A DNA stretch of 41,568 nt from a virus. Positions 5,927-13,742 of the stretch are shown piece by piece. Position 1 is the stretch's first letter. Each line of letters begins with the position of its first letter. The DNA lies in the IMG/VR virus record IMGVR_UViG_3300021963_000249, positions 1 through 41,568 of that record; one strand, 5' to 3'. The notes under the pieces are model-generated. The model saw only the letters and a list, made by a program, of their open reading frames with translations. It was not told the origin of the DNA and ran no database searches. A program made the position numbers and the translations under genes.

Positions 5927-6745
5927 TTATTTTAATGCAGAGAGCAACGGATTCAGAGCGGACTGTACCACTTCTTCATCTGTCACAAAGGGGTCGATTT
6001 TATCGTAAGATCCCACCCACTCCCGTGCCTTTTCAAAATACTCTGGATCGTTCTCAATTCCAATGTATTGGCGGTTAATATTCTTGCAGGCAATGATTGT
6101 TGATCCTGAACCCATACAGTTATCTAGGATAGTATCACCTTCATTGCTGTATGTTTTGATAAAATACTCAATTAGAGGCACAGGTTTCTGTGTTGGGTGA
6201 AACTTTAAAGGATCATCGTTATTAATGACAGGAAACTGCAACACATCACGGGGATATCTTGTTGTTGAACCGCCAGGATTGCCAAGACGCTTCTCAACAT
6301 GGTTATAATTGCGTTTTCTGTCGGGAGGGGGCAACTGGTCCTTCGGCAGCACCGCGTTCATCGGTTTATGCCCTTGTGTCATTTGGGGATTGTATGTTGG
6401 CAACTTGCGATAGAAAACCAGCACATTTTCGTGCGCTTTCATAGGCATTTTCTTTGCATTTAGATGACCAGTTGCCTTGTTCTTTTCCCAGATCCATTCA
6501 TACTTGAAGTATTTCAGATTAGAACAAGCAAGAACCTTATCAAAGGGTGGTTGAGCAGTCAGTACAATCGCACCATTTTCCTTTACGACACGGTGATACT
6601 GTTCCCACAGTTGATCGAATGGAATCAAACAATCCCATTCATTCTGGGTGGTTCCATAAGGAAGGTCTGCAAAAACCATATCGACACAACCATCAGGAAG
6701 TGTGGACATAATCTCTAAACAATCGCCTTGAAACAGTTGATTCAT
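5927..6745 (-). CDS. Site-specific DNA methyltransferase (N6-A/N4-C, beta-type)
   Basis: 272 aa, N6_N4_Mtase family. Catalytic motif IV is DLPY at residues 27-30. The target-recognition region lies in about 90-180. HPTQKP is at 183-188, and the SAM-binding motif I, DNCMGSGST, is at 208-216, followed by IGIENDPEYF. This order (IV before I) is that of beta-class amino-methyltransferases, which methylate exocyclic amines of adenine or cytosine. It overlaps the upstream nuclease-like gene by 4 nt and is third in a helicase-nuclease-methylase set. It may protect phage DNA from host restriction or from the adjacent nuclease. Confidence 0.9.
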   Translation of the reverse strand: MNQLFQGDCLEIMSTLPDGCVDMVFADLPYGTTQNEWDCLIPFDQLWEQYHRVVKENGAIVLTAQPPFDKVLACSNLKYFKYEWIWEKNKATGHLNAKKMPMKAHENVLVFYRKLPTYNPQMTQGHKPMNAVLPKDQLPPPDRKRNYNHVEKRLGNPGGSTTRYPRDVLQFPVINNDDPLKFHPTQKPVPLIEYFIKTYSNEGDTILDNCMGSGSTIIACKNINRQYIGIENDPEYFEKAREWVGSYDKIDPFVTDEEVVQSALNPLLSALK

Positions 6746-7257
6746 ATTGACCTAATAAACCTCAAATCAAAATCATCAGACTCATCAAAATAATTCCGAG
6801 TCTCTTTGTTATCATTATACCCCATCAAAAAGAAATCAGAAAGTTCTGGATCGGCGTGTGCTGTTACAGTAGAACCATTATCTTTGATTTTATAAAATCT
6901 TGATGATGGAATACAGCACATTTTACCTTTTTTTACATCGGTAATAATGAAGTAATCAGCAAGTTTATCGGTATAGTTTCCAGATTTACGGCGATTTTTT
7001 AGAATTACCTTTCTCACTGCCATCTCAGATTTATTTTTCAACTGAGTCACTTTTGATTCATAAGTCTTATTGTCTGAACCAATCAAATCAATACCAGGAA
7101 GATTAACTCGTGTAAGTAATCCATTGCTGTACTCTGCAAGTGCTTTTTCCACAAGTTCACCTGCTTTTGGAAACCGAAGATTATCCTTCGTGTAGTCTTT
7201 AATTGTGCTCAGAAGTTTGGAAAATCGATCCAATTCAAAGGTAGTGAAATCAATCAT
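6742..7257 (-). CDS. Candidate PD-(D/E)XK nuclease
   Basis: 171 aa. The residue pattern fits the PD-(D/E)XK fold. A helix with Glu near 36 (GELVEKALAEY) is followed by Asp57 in GIDLIG, then Glu67-Ser-Lys69 in TYESKV and a Gln at 72. That is the usual E-D-ExK arrangement of restriction-type nucleases. The remainder (ADYFIITDVKKGKMCCIPSS) looks like further core strands. It is sandwiched with 4-nt overlaps between a DEAH helicase and a DNA methyltransferase, strengthening a restriction-like reading. I cannot name a characterised family; the nuclease call is inferred from motifs. Confidence 0.6.
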   Translation of the reverse strand: MIDFTTFELDRFSKLLSTIKDYTKDNLRFPKAGELVEKALAEYSNGLLTRVNLPGIDLIGSDNKTYESKVTQLKNKSEMAVRKVILKNRRKSGNYTDKLADYFIITDVKKGKMCCIPSSRFYKIKDNGSTVTAHADPELSDFFLMGYNDNKETRNYFDESDDFDLRFIRSI

Positions 7258-8489
7258 CGCTTTACAATAGAAATGGCAGGTTGACCTTGGTTGAACACGG
7301 TGTCCACCACCGCTTGCACCTTCTTAGCGGTGCTGATGCCCACAGAAGAGTACACAGGGATGCACACCAACCCAAAAGACTTAGTATACTGGGAAAGGTT
7401 TCCAGGGGCAATAGCGCCGCTCCTAAGCGCCTCTGCGTCGCTCTGGTGAAGGCGGATCACCCGACCGATGGTCTGAGACACACCGATGTAATCCATCGAA
7501 CGCATAAAGAGAACTGCTTCCAGACCAGAAACATTGATACCCTCAGAAAGAATGCTGTGGTGAAGAACCACAAACTTCTTAGAGTCATCCTTACCCCAAG
7601 CACTCAGAGTGTCAAAGAACACCTCACGGTTGACCTTCTGACCGTCAATGATTGCACCAGTCTTGGAAGTGATGTACATCCAAGAGAAACCACGATCTTC
7701 CAGTTGCTTACAGAAATCAGTCTGAGAAACCAGATTCTGAATCTGTTTAGTTGCCTTGGCACAGATCAGAACCTTCTCAACCTCCTGAGCATCAATGGTA
7801 GCGATCAAATTCTCACAATCAACATCAGCAACGATTTGACCCTTGCTCAGCATCTCAAACTGTTGCACCACAACCTTAGGAGGAACAATGAAACCACCTT
7901 CCACCAGTTCAGGAGCAGGAACATTGCAGATCACATTGCCATACACAGCAGCATCATTCATCCCAGGTTTGGAAATAGTAGCAGAATGCTTAGGAGTGGC
8001 AGTGAAGAAATAGCAGCGGTCAGCAGTAGAAGAGAAATGCTCGGTGGCAGGGAAGAAATGACGTTGAACAGAATTGTGTGCCTCATCAAAGTAAATCGTG
8101 TTGACTGCAATATCTGCCTGTTGTAGACGTTGCAGAGAGTTGTAGGTAGTGAAGATCAGTTTGTGACCAGGAGTTGACTCCACCCAAGAACGAATCACGT
8201 TAGGGCGAGTGCTGCTGAAATGATGAGTCTCACCACTGTGGACGTGCATCACGCGAGCATTGGTGATAAACTCCAAGAACTCGCAAGACAGTTGCTCTGC
8301 CAGCAGAATGCGAGGAGCAACTACAACAATAGTCTGAGGAACATCTTTGAGGAACTCACGCATTGCGTCAAAGATGGCGACGTTGGTTTTACCACCGCCA
8401 GTAGGAATAATAACTTGACCACGCAGGTACTTAGCAAGGGCATCCAGAGCACGTTGCTGGTGAGGTCGGAGTTGAATCACAGGTCTCAT
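7254..8489 (-). CDS. Superfamily 2 DEAH-box helicase (UvsW/Res-like)
   Basis: 411 aa with a full SF2 motif set: Walker A PTGGGKT at 29-35, motif Ia VVVAPRILLAEQ (56-67), DEAH at 135-138, TATP at 163-166, SEGINV at 315-320 and the arginine-finger motif QTIGRVIR at 339-346. It resembles ResIII/UvsW-type DNA translocases. T4 UvsW remodels branched DNA and R-loops, and Res subunits drive restriction. The gene starts the trio with the nuclease-like and methylase genes, with 4-nt overlaps, and follows an extended -10 promoter at 8503. Whether it acts in replication or recombination or in the adjacent nuclease-methylase pair is open. Confidence 0.85.
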   Translation of the reverse strand: MRPVIQLRPHQQRALDALAKYLRGQVIIPTGGGKTNVAIFDAMREFLKDVPQTIVVVAPRILLAEQLSCEFLEFITNARVMHVHSGETHHFSSTRPNVIRSWVESTPGHKLIFTTYNSLQRLQQADIAVNTIYFDEAHNSVQRHFFPATEHFSSTADRCYFFTATPKHSATISKPGMNDAAVYGNVICNVPAPELVEGGFIVPPKVVVQQFEMLSKGQIVADVDCENLIATIDAQEVEKVLICAKATKQIQNLVSQTDFCKQLEDRGFSWMYITSKTGAIIDGQKVNREVFFDTLSAWGKDDSKKFVVLHHSILSEGINVSGLEAVLFMRSMDYIGVSQTIGRVIRLHQSDAEALRSGAIAPGNLSQYTKSFGLVCIPVYSSVGISTAKKVQAVVDTVFNQGQPAISIVKR

Positions 8490-8502
8490 CGCGTATAGGA
8501 CT

Positions 8503-8511
8503 ATTATAGCA
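8503..8511 (-). promoter_or_regulatory. Extended -10 promoter
   Basis: The minus strand reads TGCTATAAT, 14 nt before the helicase ATG. No good -35 is visible 16-18 nt upstream, but the TGn extension can substitute. It lies in the 71-nt gap between the oxygenase stop and the helicase start. Confidence 0.6.
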
Positions 8512-8560
8512 GAAAACCGCCTCTGGTGCTACCCAGTGGACGGTTTTGGAACTGTCTACC

Positions 8561-9043
8561 TCAGACTCCGTATTTGATTGCGATCGTAAATCTGTGCCGA
8601 TTTCTGAAAGCAGTTGCACGATGTAGTATACTAGCATCAAAGTATACCATACGATTCGGAATCGGTGTCACTCCATAGATTTCATTATTAACAATGAATT
8701 GAGTCTCACCACCTTCCTGATAATTCCAGGTTTTGTTCACATAATACAGAAATGTAATGTCACCAGGATCACCATCCGTATGAAAATATGGTTGCTCTGA
8801 TGGTGCAAAGCAGTTAATATACATTCGATATAAGAAAAGATTATCATTGACCAATGGTTTAGTCTTTGATTCAAACAATTTGTAAATCGAACTACGTTTC
8901 TCAATCTCGTGAATCATTCCAGTTGGTGGTAAATCATATCCATCAGTTTCACCATAAACATATGATGCATTTTCACAATAAAAAGTAACAGCATCAACAT
9001 CTTCTTTAACGAGAAACCTATCTTTGATATCAATCATTTCCAT
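8561..9043 (-). CDS. 2OG-Fe(II) dioxygenase
   Basis: 160 aa double-stranded beta-helix protein. The iron triad is visible as H88-x-D90 (PYFHTDGD) and H141 (SILHRATAF), with the 2-oxoglutarate-binding Arg in RNRHRFTIAIKY (149-151). Prolyl-hydroxylase-like oxygenases of this kind are frequent in cyanophages, and their substrates (protein or DNA) are generally unknown. Start is ATG 9043 or the in-frame ATG 9037; both overlap the upstream oxygenase gene slightly, so the two are probably co-translated. Confidence 0.85.
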   Translation of the reverse strand: MEMIDIKDRFLVKEDVDAVTFYCENASYVYGETDGYDLPPTGMIHEIEKRSSIYKLFESKTKPLVNDNLFLYRMYINCFAPSEQPYFHTDGDPGDITFLYYVNKTWNYQEGGETQFIVNNEIYGVTPIPNRMVYFDASILHRATAFRNRHRFTIAIKYGV

Positions 9044-9668
9044 ACGATAAAACTTTTATATTGAATGATATGGTAATTCTTGGATAATCTGTTTTTTTAC
9101 AAGGTAAAACTCGATGAACCAAATAAGAAGGAAACATTAATAAGTCTCCCTCTTCTACTTGTGGAACGTAAATCTCGCCCCATCTATTTGATTCAAACTC
9201 AACACTTAAATTTCTTAACTGTGCTAATGGATCTTTGAATTCTGGTGGACTGTGTTGCTCTTTATCGAAAGACAAAAAGTGAATACAAGAAAAATGACTA
9301 TGATTAAGTGGATTTCCTATATGATCATGTTCTTCTTGATATTCACCATCAGTATAGACATTATACCAAATCTTATTAATAGTAAATGAAAAATCTCGAT
9401 CAAAGATATGCTGCATACAATCAGTATATCGTCGAGTTACCATTTTCAAATATGGTGAATCATCAGAAAATATCTCAAATCCTTCTGGTTCACCATCAAA
9501 GGAAGTTTTAATCTTATTTGATGACCAATCCTTTGGAACTGAAAGATAATTAGAACTAATTAACATCTTACTTGAAAGATGATGTTTAAGTTCTAGATTA
9601 TCTTTAATCTTAGATTTGAATATTGTGATTGGAAATATTTCTAATCGTTCTGTTCCGGATTCAATCAT
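9030..9668 (-). CDS. 2OG-Fe(II) oxygenase (T4-like cyanophage type)
   Basis: 212 aa. The active-site strand is EEHDHIGNP, giving H114, D115 and H116 as ligand candidates; the distal His185 lies in PSYLVHRVLP and Arg197 in YPRITISFNI. This layout, with GDLLMFPSYLVH, is typical of the virion-associated or small 2OG oxygenase family found beside tail genes in cyanophages. Substrate unknown; hydroxylation of a structural or host protein is the usual guess. Immediately upstream of the second oxygenase at 8561-9043. Confidence 0.85.
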   Translation of the reverse strand: MIESGTERLEIFPITIFKSKIKDNLELKHHLSSKMLISSNYLSVPKDWSSNKIKTSFDGEPEGFEIFSDDSPYLKMVTRRYTDCMQHIFDRDFSFTINKIWYNVYTDGEYQEEHDHIGNPLNHSHFSCIHFLSFDKEQHSPPEFKDPLAQLRNLSVEFESNRWGEIYVPQVEEGDLLMFPSYLVHRVLPCKKTDYPRITISFNIKVLSYGND

Positions 9669-9703
9669 CTTATATTATCATCTTCAACGGCAGCAAAGCG
9701 ATT

Positions 9704-10045
9704 CTACTCGGATTCTTGGGTCTTGTCAAGTCCCATTTCAGATTCAATGCTAGAAAAGTTTTCTTCCCAACTTTTTGAGTCTGCTGACCATTTTTCTAGT
9801 GGACAAGAATCAAGAATCATTTTTGCCTTTGCTGGAACATAACAACCACATTCCATACAACGGTTTTCTAGTTCATCATATTTGTCACAAGATCTACAAA
9901 TGGATACTCTTTTTTTATAGACCTCATCTTTCACAAATAAAACTTTTTCTTCATTGTTTGTGATATAATTAAGTAAATCCCAAGTAAATTTGGCAAGATT
10001 TTTTCCTTGCTGTGGCAAGGAGGGGTACTTTTGTTCTTCTGTCAT
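9704..10045 (-). CDS. Zinc-ribbon protein (DUF6171-like)
   Basis: 113 aa. A central zinc ribbon is formed by CRSCDKYDELENRC and MECGCYVPAKAKM (residues about 50-78), followed by a SCPLEKW signature. This CxxC...CxxCGC...CP-x-x-W pattern matches small zinc-binding proteins encoded next to tail genes in cyanophages. The N-terminal helix precedes it and the C-terminus is acidic. It has its own CTAAATA late promoter at 10068-10074, so it is probably expressed with virion genes. Exact role unknown. Confidence 0.75.
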   Translation of the reverse strand: MTEEQKYPSLPQQGKNLAKFTWDLLNYITNNEEKVLFVKDEVYKKRVSICRSCDKYDELENRCMECGCYVPAKAKMILDSCPLEKWSADSKSWEENFSSIESEMGLDKTQESE

Positions 10046-10067
10046 AACTCAAATCAATAACTAAAAA

Positions 10068-10074
10068 TATTTAG
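10068..10074 (-). promoter_or_regulatory. Late promoter CTAAATA
   Basis: Minus-strand CTAAATATTT in the 34-nt gap between the stop of the glycine-rich adhesin (10080) and the zinc-ribbon start (10045). The same CTAAATA core recurs before gp26, gp54, gp4 and gp48. Confidence 0.6.
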
Positions 10075-10079
10075 AGCAT

Positions 10080-11717
10080 TTAGTAAATATCACCTCTAAT
10101 ATCTCCTCTATTATCAACACTATACCTAGTGTTTTCTGCCGAGATTGCTTTACCTCTTGATCCACCATTTCCACTGTTGTTGGTGCTACCACCATCTTGT
10201 CCCCAATTTCCACCATTGCCACCATTCTCACCATCTTCACCTCTCTGTGCCTCTCTAATCGTCGTTCCACCAGGGCAACTTCCAGAACTGTCACTAGTTT
10301 GTCTTAATTCGGAAACTTCAATACGAGCATTTGTATCCTCACCATCATTATCTCTTAATTTGATACCATTATTTTCTTTTTGTATTGGTCTTACATTACC
10401 ATTAATTTGAATTCTATATGTTTTTGCAGTGGCCTTAAATGAAAAATACCTAGTTCCAGAACTTTGGAAAGGCCATTCGTTCAACACAGGAGAACTACCA
10501 GTTCCATCTCTTACAAGTATTGAGCTGTAAGAAGTATCAGCAACATTTGGATCATCACTTGTTCTTAATGATAATGTGACACGACAATAACCTCTTCCAC
10601 CACCACCACTAAGAGTCAGGAATGCGTTGTTACTACCATCTTCGGTCCAATTGTAAGTAAAATTGGAAGTTGATGTTGTTGATCCTGGAATTGATGGTGG
10701 TGAACCTTCTTGACCTCTTTGTCCAGATAGTTCTGCATTTTGATTGTTATATCCTCTACCATTTCCACCTATACCACCAATGCCACCTACTCCACCTTGT
10801 GGATAAGTTCTTCGTTGGCAATTTCTAATTTGAACCGTATCGCACACTTCTTTACAAGTTTGTCTCTTACCAAATCCCGTACATTGATTTTTACAATTGC
10901 ACCTTCCGCTAGAACTGGTTGAAACTTCACTAAATCCACTAGGACATCCTGGTGCTCCTCCACATCCATTTGTACTTGTTGTATATAAGCACTCTCCATC
11001 TTGCCCCTTGTTACCAGTTCTTCCTCTTTCTCCTCCTCCACCACCACCGTAAATTTTTCCACCAGAATTTACGACAATAGTGTTGTTATTCCCAACATTT
11101 CCAAGATTTAAACCAGAAGTACCAGACTCACCTGATGGATCTGGACCTCCATTTCCACCACCTCTTCCACCATATCCCATTATTGTTCCATTGACAGTCA
11201 TTCTGACGTTATGAACAATGACTACTGGCGATAATTGTGCTCCAGCACATCCATCTCGAACACTTCCACAAGTTCCATTGATAAAAATTAATTTTTGAAC
11301 ATTTTTAGTTAGATTTCCAGTAAATCCTCCACCCTGACCATCTCTACCATTATATCCACCACCAGACCAATCAATTCCTCTATTGTTTGTATCAAATCTT
11401 CCCATTCTAAATCCAGGTTCTCCTGGATATGAATTATTATCATCAGTTCCAGATTGTATTGCTCTATATCTTTTTATTGAATTTCTAAATTGAGATATTC
11501 TTAAATTTCGATCTGTAGAAATTTGTTCATTCTCAGTTGAGTCTGGAACTATTGGATTTGATTCTGAAACATTTGTGTTTCTTCTAAGTTCAGATGCACT
11601 AATTGGTCCACTAGTAATTTCTTTAAAATTATTTCTCAAACTAGAAAATGCAATAGATCCACTTGAAAAAAATGGTGCATCCCCTTGACCTGGATTTTTT
11701 GTTACTGAAACTGACAT
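10080..11717 (-). CDS. Glycine-rich tail-fibre adhesin-like protein with cysteine cluster
   Basis: 545 aa. The N-terminal 50 residues (SGSIAFSSLRNNFKEI, then SASELRRNTN) form an anchoring module seen on cyanophage fibre-tip and needle proteins. Residues about 110-330 hold GG-rich blocks (GGRGGGNGG, GGIGGIGGNG) like the polyglycine-II sandwich of T-even gp38 adhesins. A cysteine-rich insert (CNCKNQCTGFGKRQTC...) lies at about 270-305. A beta-sandwich-like region (about 355-470) follows, then another glycine-rich block near the end. Inferred role: host receptor binding at the fibre or baseplate tip. GGAG precedes the ATG. Confidence 0.75.
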   Translation of the reverse strand: MSVSVTKNPGQGDAPFFSSGSIAFSSLRNNFKEITSGPISASELRRNTNVSESNPIVPDSTENEQISTDRNLRISQFRNSIKRYRAIQSGTDDNNSYPGEPGFRMGRFDTNNRGIDWSGGGYNGRDGQGGGFTGNLTKNVQKLIFINGTCGSVRDGCAGAQLSPVVIVHNVRMTVNGTIMGYGGRGGGNGGPDPSGESGTSGLNLGNVGNNNTIVVNSGGKIYGGGGGGERGRTGNKGQDGECLYTTSTNGCGGAPGCPSGFSEVSTSSSGRCNCKNQCTGFGKRQTCKEVCDTVQIRNCQRRTYPQGGVGGIGGIGGNGRGYNNQNAELSGQRGQEGSPPSIPGSTTSTSNFTYNWTEDGSNNAFLTLSGGGGRGYCRVTLSLRTSDDPNVADTSYSSILVRDGTGSSPVLNEWPFQSSGTRYFSFKATAKTYRIQINGNVRPIQKENNGIKLRDNDGEDTNARIEVSELRQTSDSSGSCPGGTTIREAQRGEDGENGGNGGNWGQDGGSTNNSGNGGSRGKAISAENTRYSVDNRGDIRGDIY

Positions 11718-11739
11718 TGATTGTTACTCCATTTTCATT

Positions 11740-13719
11740 TTAGTGGAAATCAGTCCAAGCCACACCAGTATATCCTTGGAATTTTTTAGTGTCTGTATTA
11801 AAAATAAATGCGCCTTCAACTGTTGATAGACCGACTCTTTCTGCTGTTGTTAGACGTGGTGGTAGCATATATGCGAGATCACCACCAAAGTTATTTTTTC
11901 CAGCATCTGCAAAATCAACAGCCGAACGATAGGATGTTGTTCCAACTCCTATTGCACAAGTTGAATCTAAAACAACAATTGTACTATTAATTCCAGAAAC
12001 TACGGTTGAATCGAGTAGTGTTATACCACCAAAAACACCAAGTGTACCACCTAAGGGTCCATTTGTATTACCAATTGCAACACTTTCTAATACACTAGGT
12101 CCAACTACTCTTAAAGAGTTGGATGTTGTTGTTGTTCCAATTCCTATATTTCCAAACAGAGCAAGATTTCCTCTTGCATCAATACCTGCGGTTGGTACAG
12201 TTGTTCCAATACCAATTGATCCAGCAACAAATGCATCATTGCCGATTGTAACATCGTAGAATGTTGAAACACCAGATGTTGCATAAACTTGCTGCGCTTG
12301 TAATGCGAAGATATTTCCAGAAAGGGAACCATTAACACTAAGGTTTCCAGAAATATCCACATTTCCACCAAACCAAGAATTGCCAGTTACGGTAGAAGTT
12401 CCAACAACGTGAAGTGTATTATCGGGATTTGTGTTTCCAAGTCCCAATCTGCCATCATATGTTAGAGTCATTAACTCTAAATTATTTTGTCCATAAATCC
12501 AGTTGAAACTTCCAGTTGTAATTCCTGCAACTGGTTGAGCACTATGAAGATAATAATTAAAGTTTCCAATATCACCGTTGATAATATCAAGACTTCTGGC
12601 AAAATTACCAAATCTTATGACAGCGGTACTATTTCCAACTCCTATTCCATAATTTTGCTGTTGTCCAATTGTGATTTGAGCACGATCTGAACCGATCACT
12701 TCTACTTCGGAAATACCAGATTTTAAAATCTGAATATCTTTTGTTGGTGATGTTGATCCAATACCAATTCTTCCATTTCCATCACTAACAGCTGAAAAAA
12801 TTGTTCCAGATGTTCCAACATTTAACCTTGATGCGGTTATTGTTTGTTGTACGCTAGATCCACTTACTACCAATTGAGTTGTTGTTACAGTACTTGAGGC
12901 AATATCATCAGCGGTTACATCTGTAACGGTTATGTCAGGACTTCCAGTTAAAAATCTTGCGAAAGTTGAAATTCCTGTTACATCTCCAGTTACATTTCCA
13001 AATAAATCACCATAAACATTTCCACCAACTGTTCCAATAAATCCACCAGTTGCTGTTATAACCCCAGAAACACTAATATTTGATGGCAATTTAGAATTTA
13101 ATAGAACTGGAATTCTATCGTTATTAATTGTTCCAGAACTGATGTTGCTTGCGTTGAGTAATGTTAAATCTGATCCAATTCCAACAAACTTTGCACCAGT
13201 TACAATTCCAGTTGCTACAATATTTCCATTTGAGTTGATACCAACACCATCTACAAATGCTCCTACATTATTTGTTCCTCCAATTTGTAGAGGATATCTT
13301 GGATCATTTGTTGAAATTCCAACAAATCCTTGTGCATAGATGCTGGTAAATCCCAGTCCAACATCAGTGTCTATCCATTGGGATGATGGTAAATTACTTA
13401 ATTTTCCACCATCCCCATAATAAGTGACAACACCAGAACCAGATGATGTAATAATTCCACTACGAATACTGACTCCACCACCAATAATAGAATCACCTAA
13501 TGTTAAACTATTAATTGATATATTTGTTGCGGTTAAAGATTGGGTATAGATCTGATTAGCAGTAACTAGACCGACTACCTTTGCAGTTCCACGAACATCC
13601 AAAGCTTCGGTTGGAATGGTTGTCCCAATTCCAACCAATCCAGTTGGACTTACAACTAGATTATCATCATCAACTTGTACACCATTACGAAAATTAAATT
13701 GCTTTCTGATATTCGCCAT
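11740..13719 (-). CDS. Tail-fibre protein with VGIGTTxP repeats
   Basis: 659 aa, starting MANIRKQFNFRNGVQVDDDNL. Short repeats of the type (I/V)GIGTTxPTxxLDVRG recur at about residues 30, 130, 320, 430, 500 and 525, the signature of beta-rich trimeric phage fibres. The sequence is rich in Ser, Thr, Gly, Asn and Val, with few Cys. The C-terminus (RVGLSTVEGAFIFNTDTKKFQGYTG) is the common fibre end module; no S74 chaperone domain is present here. A late promoter ATAAATA lies just upstream, overlapping the stop of the subtilisin-fibre gene. Confidence 0.8.
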   Translation of the reverse strand: MANIRKQFNFRNGVQVDDDNLVVSPTGLVGIGTTIPTEALDVRGTAKVVGLVTANQIYTQSLTATNISINSLTLGDSIIGGGVSIRSGIITSSGSGVVTYYGDGGKLSNLPSSQWIDTDVGLGFTSIYAQGFVGISTNDPRYPLQIGGTNNVGAFVDGVGINSNGNIVATGIVTGAKFVGIGSDLTLLNASNISSGTINNDRIPVLLNSKLPSNISVSGVITATGGFIGTVGGNVYGDLFGNVTGDVTGISTFARFLTGSPDITVTDVTADDIASSTVTTTQLVVSGSSVQQTITASRLNVGTSGTIFSAVSDGNGRIGIGSTSPTKDIQILKSGISEVEVIGSDRAQITIGQQQNYGIGVGNSTAVIRFGNFARSLDIINGDIGNFNYYLHSAQPVAGITTGSFNWIYGQNNLELMTLTYDGRLGLGNTNPDNTLHVVGTSTVTGNSWFGGNVDISGNLSVNGSLSGNIFALQAQQVYATSGVSTFYDVTIGNDAFVAGSIGIGTTVPTAGIDARGNLALFGNIGIGTTTTSNSLRVVGPSVLESVAIGNTNGPLGGTLGVFGGITLLDSTVVSGINSTIVVLDSTCAIGVGTTSYRSAVDFADAGKNNFGGDLAYMLPPRLTTAERVGLSTVEGAFIFNTDTKKFQGYTGVAWTDFH

Positions 13720-13735
13720 CGTGTGTTTTTTTAGT

Positions 13736-13742
13736 TATTTAT
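13736..13742 (-). promoter_or_regulatory. Late promoter ATAAATA
   Basis: Minus-strand AAATAAATAACT, 17 nt before the ATG of the repeat fibre and overlapping the stop codon region of the preceding gene. Matches the T4 late-promoter core. Confidence 0.65.

Noticed and set aside
7281-8126. 281-codon open frame on the plus strand opposite the helicase
   Set aside because: Rich in Leu, His and Arg with no domain, no ribosome-binding site, and fully antisense to a helicase with all motifs; a by-product of codon usage.
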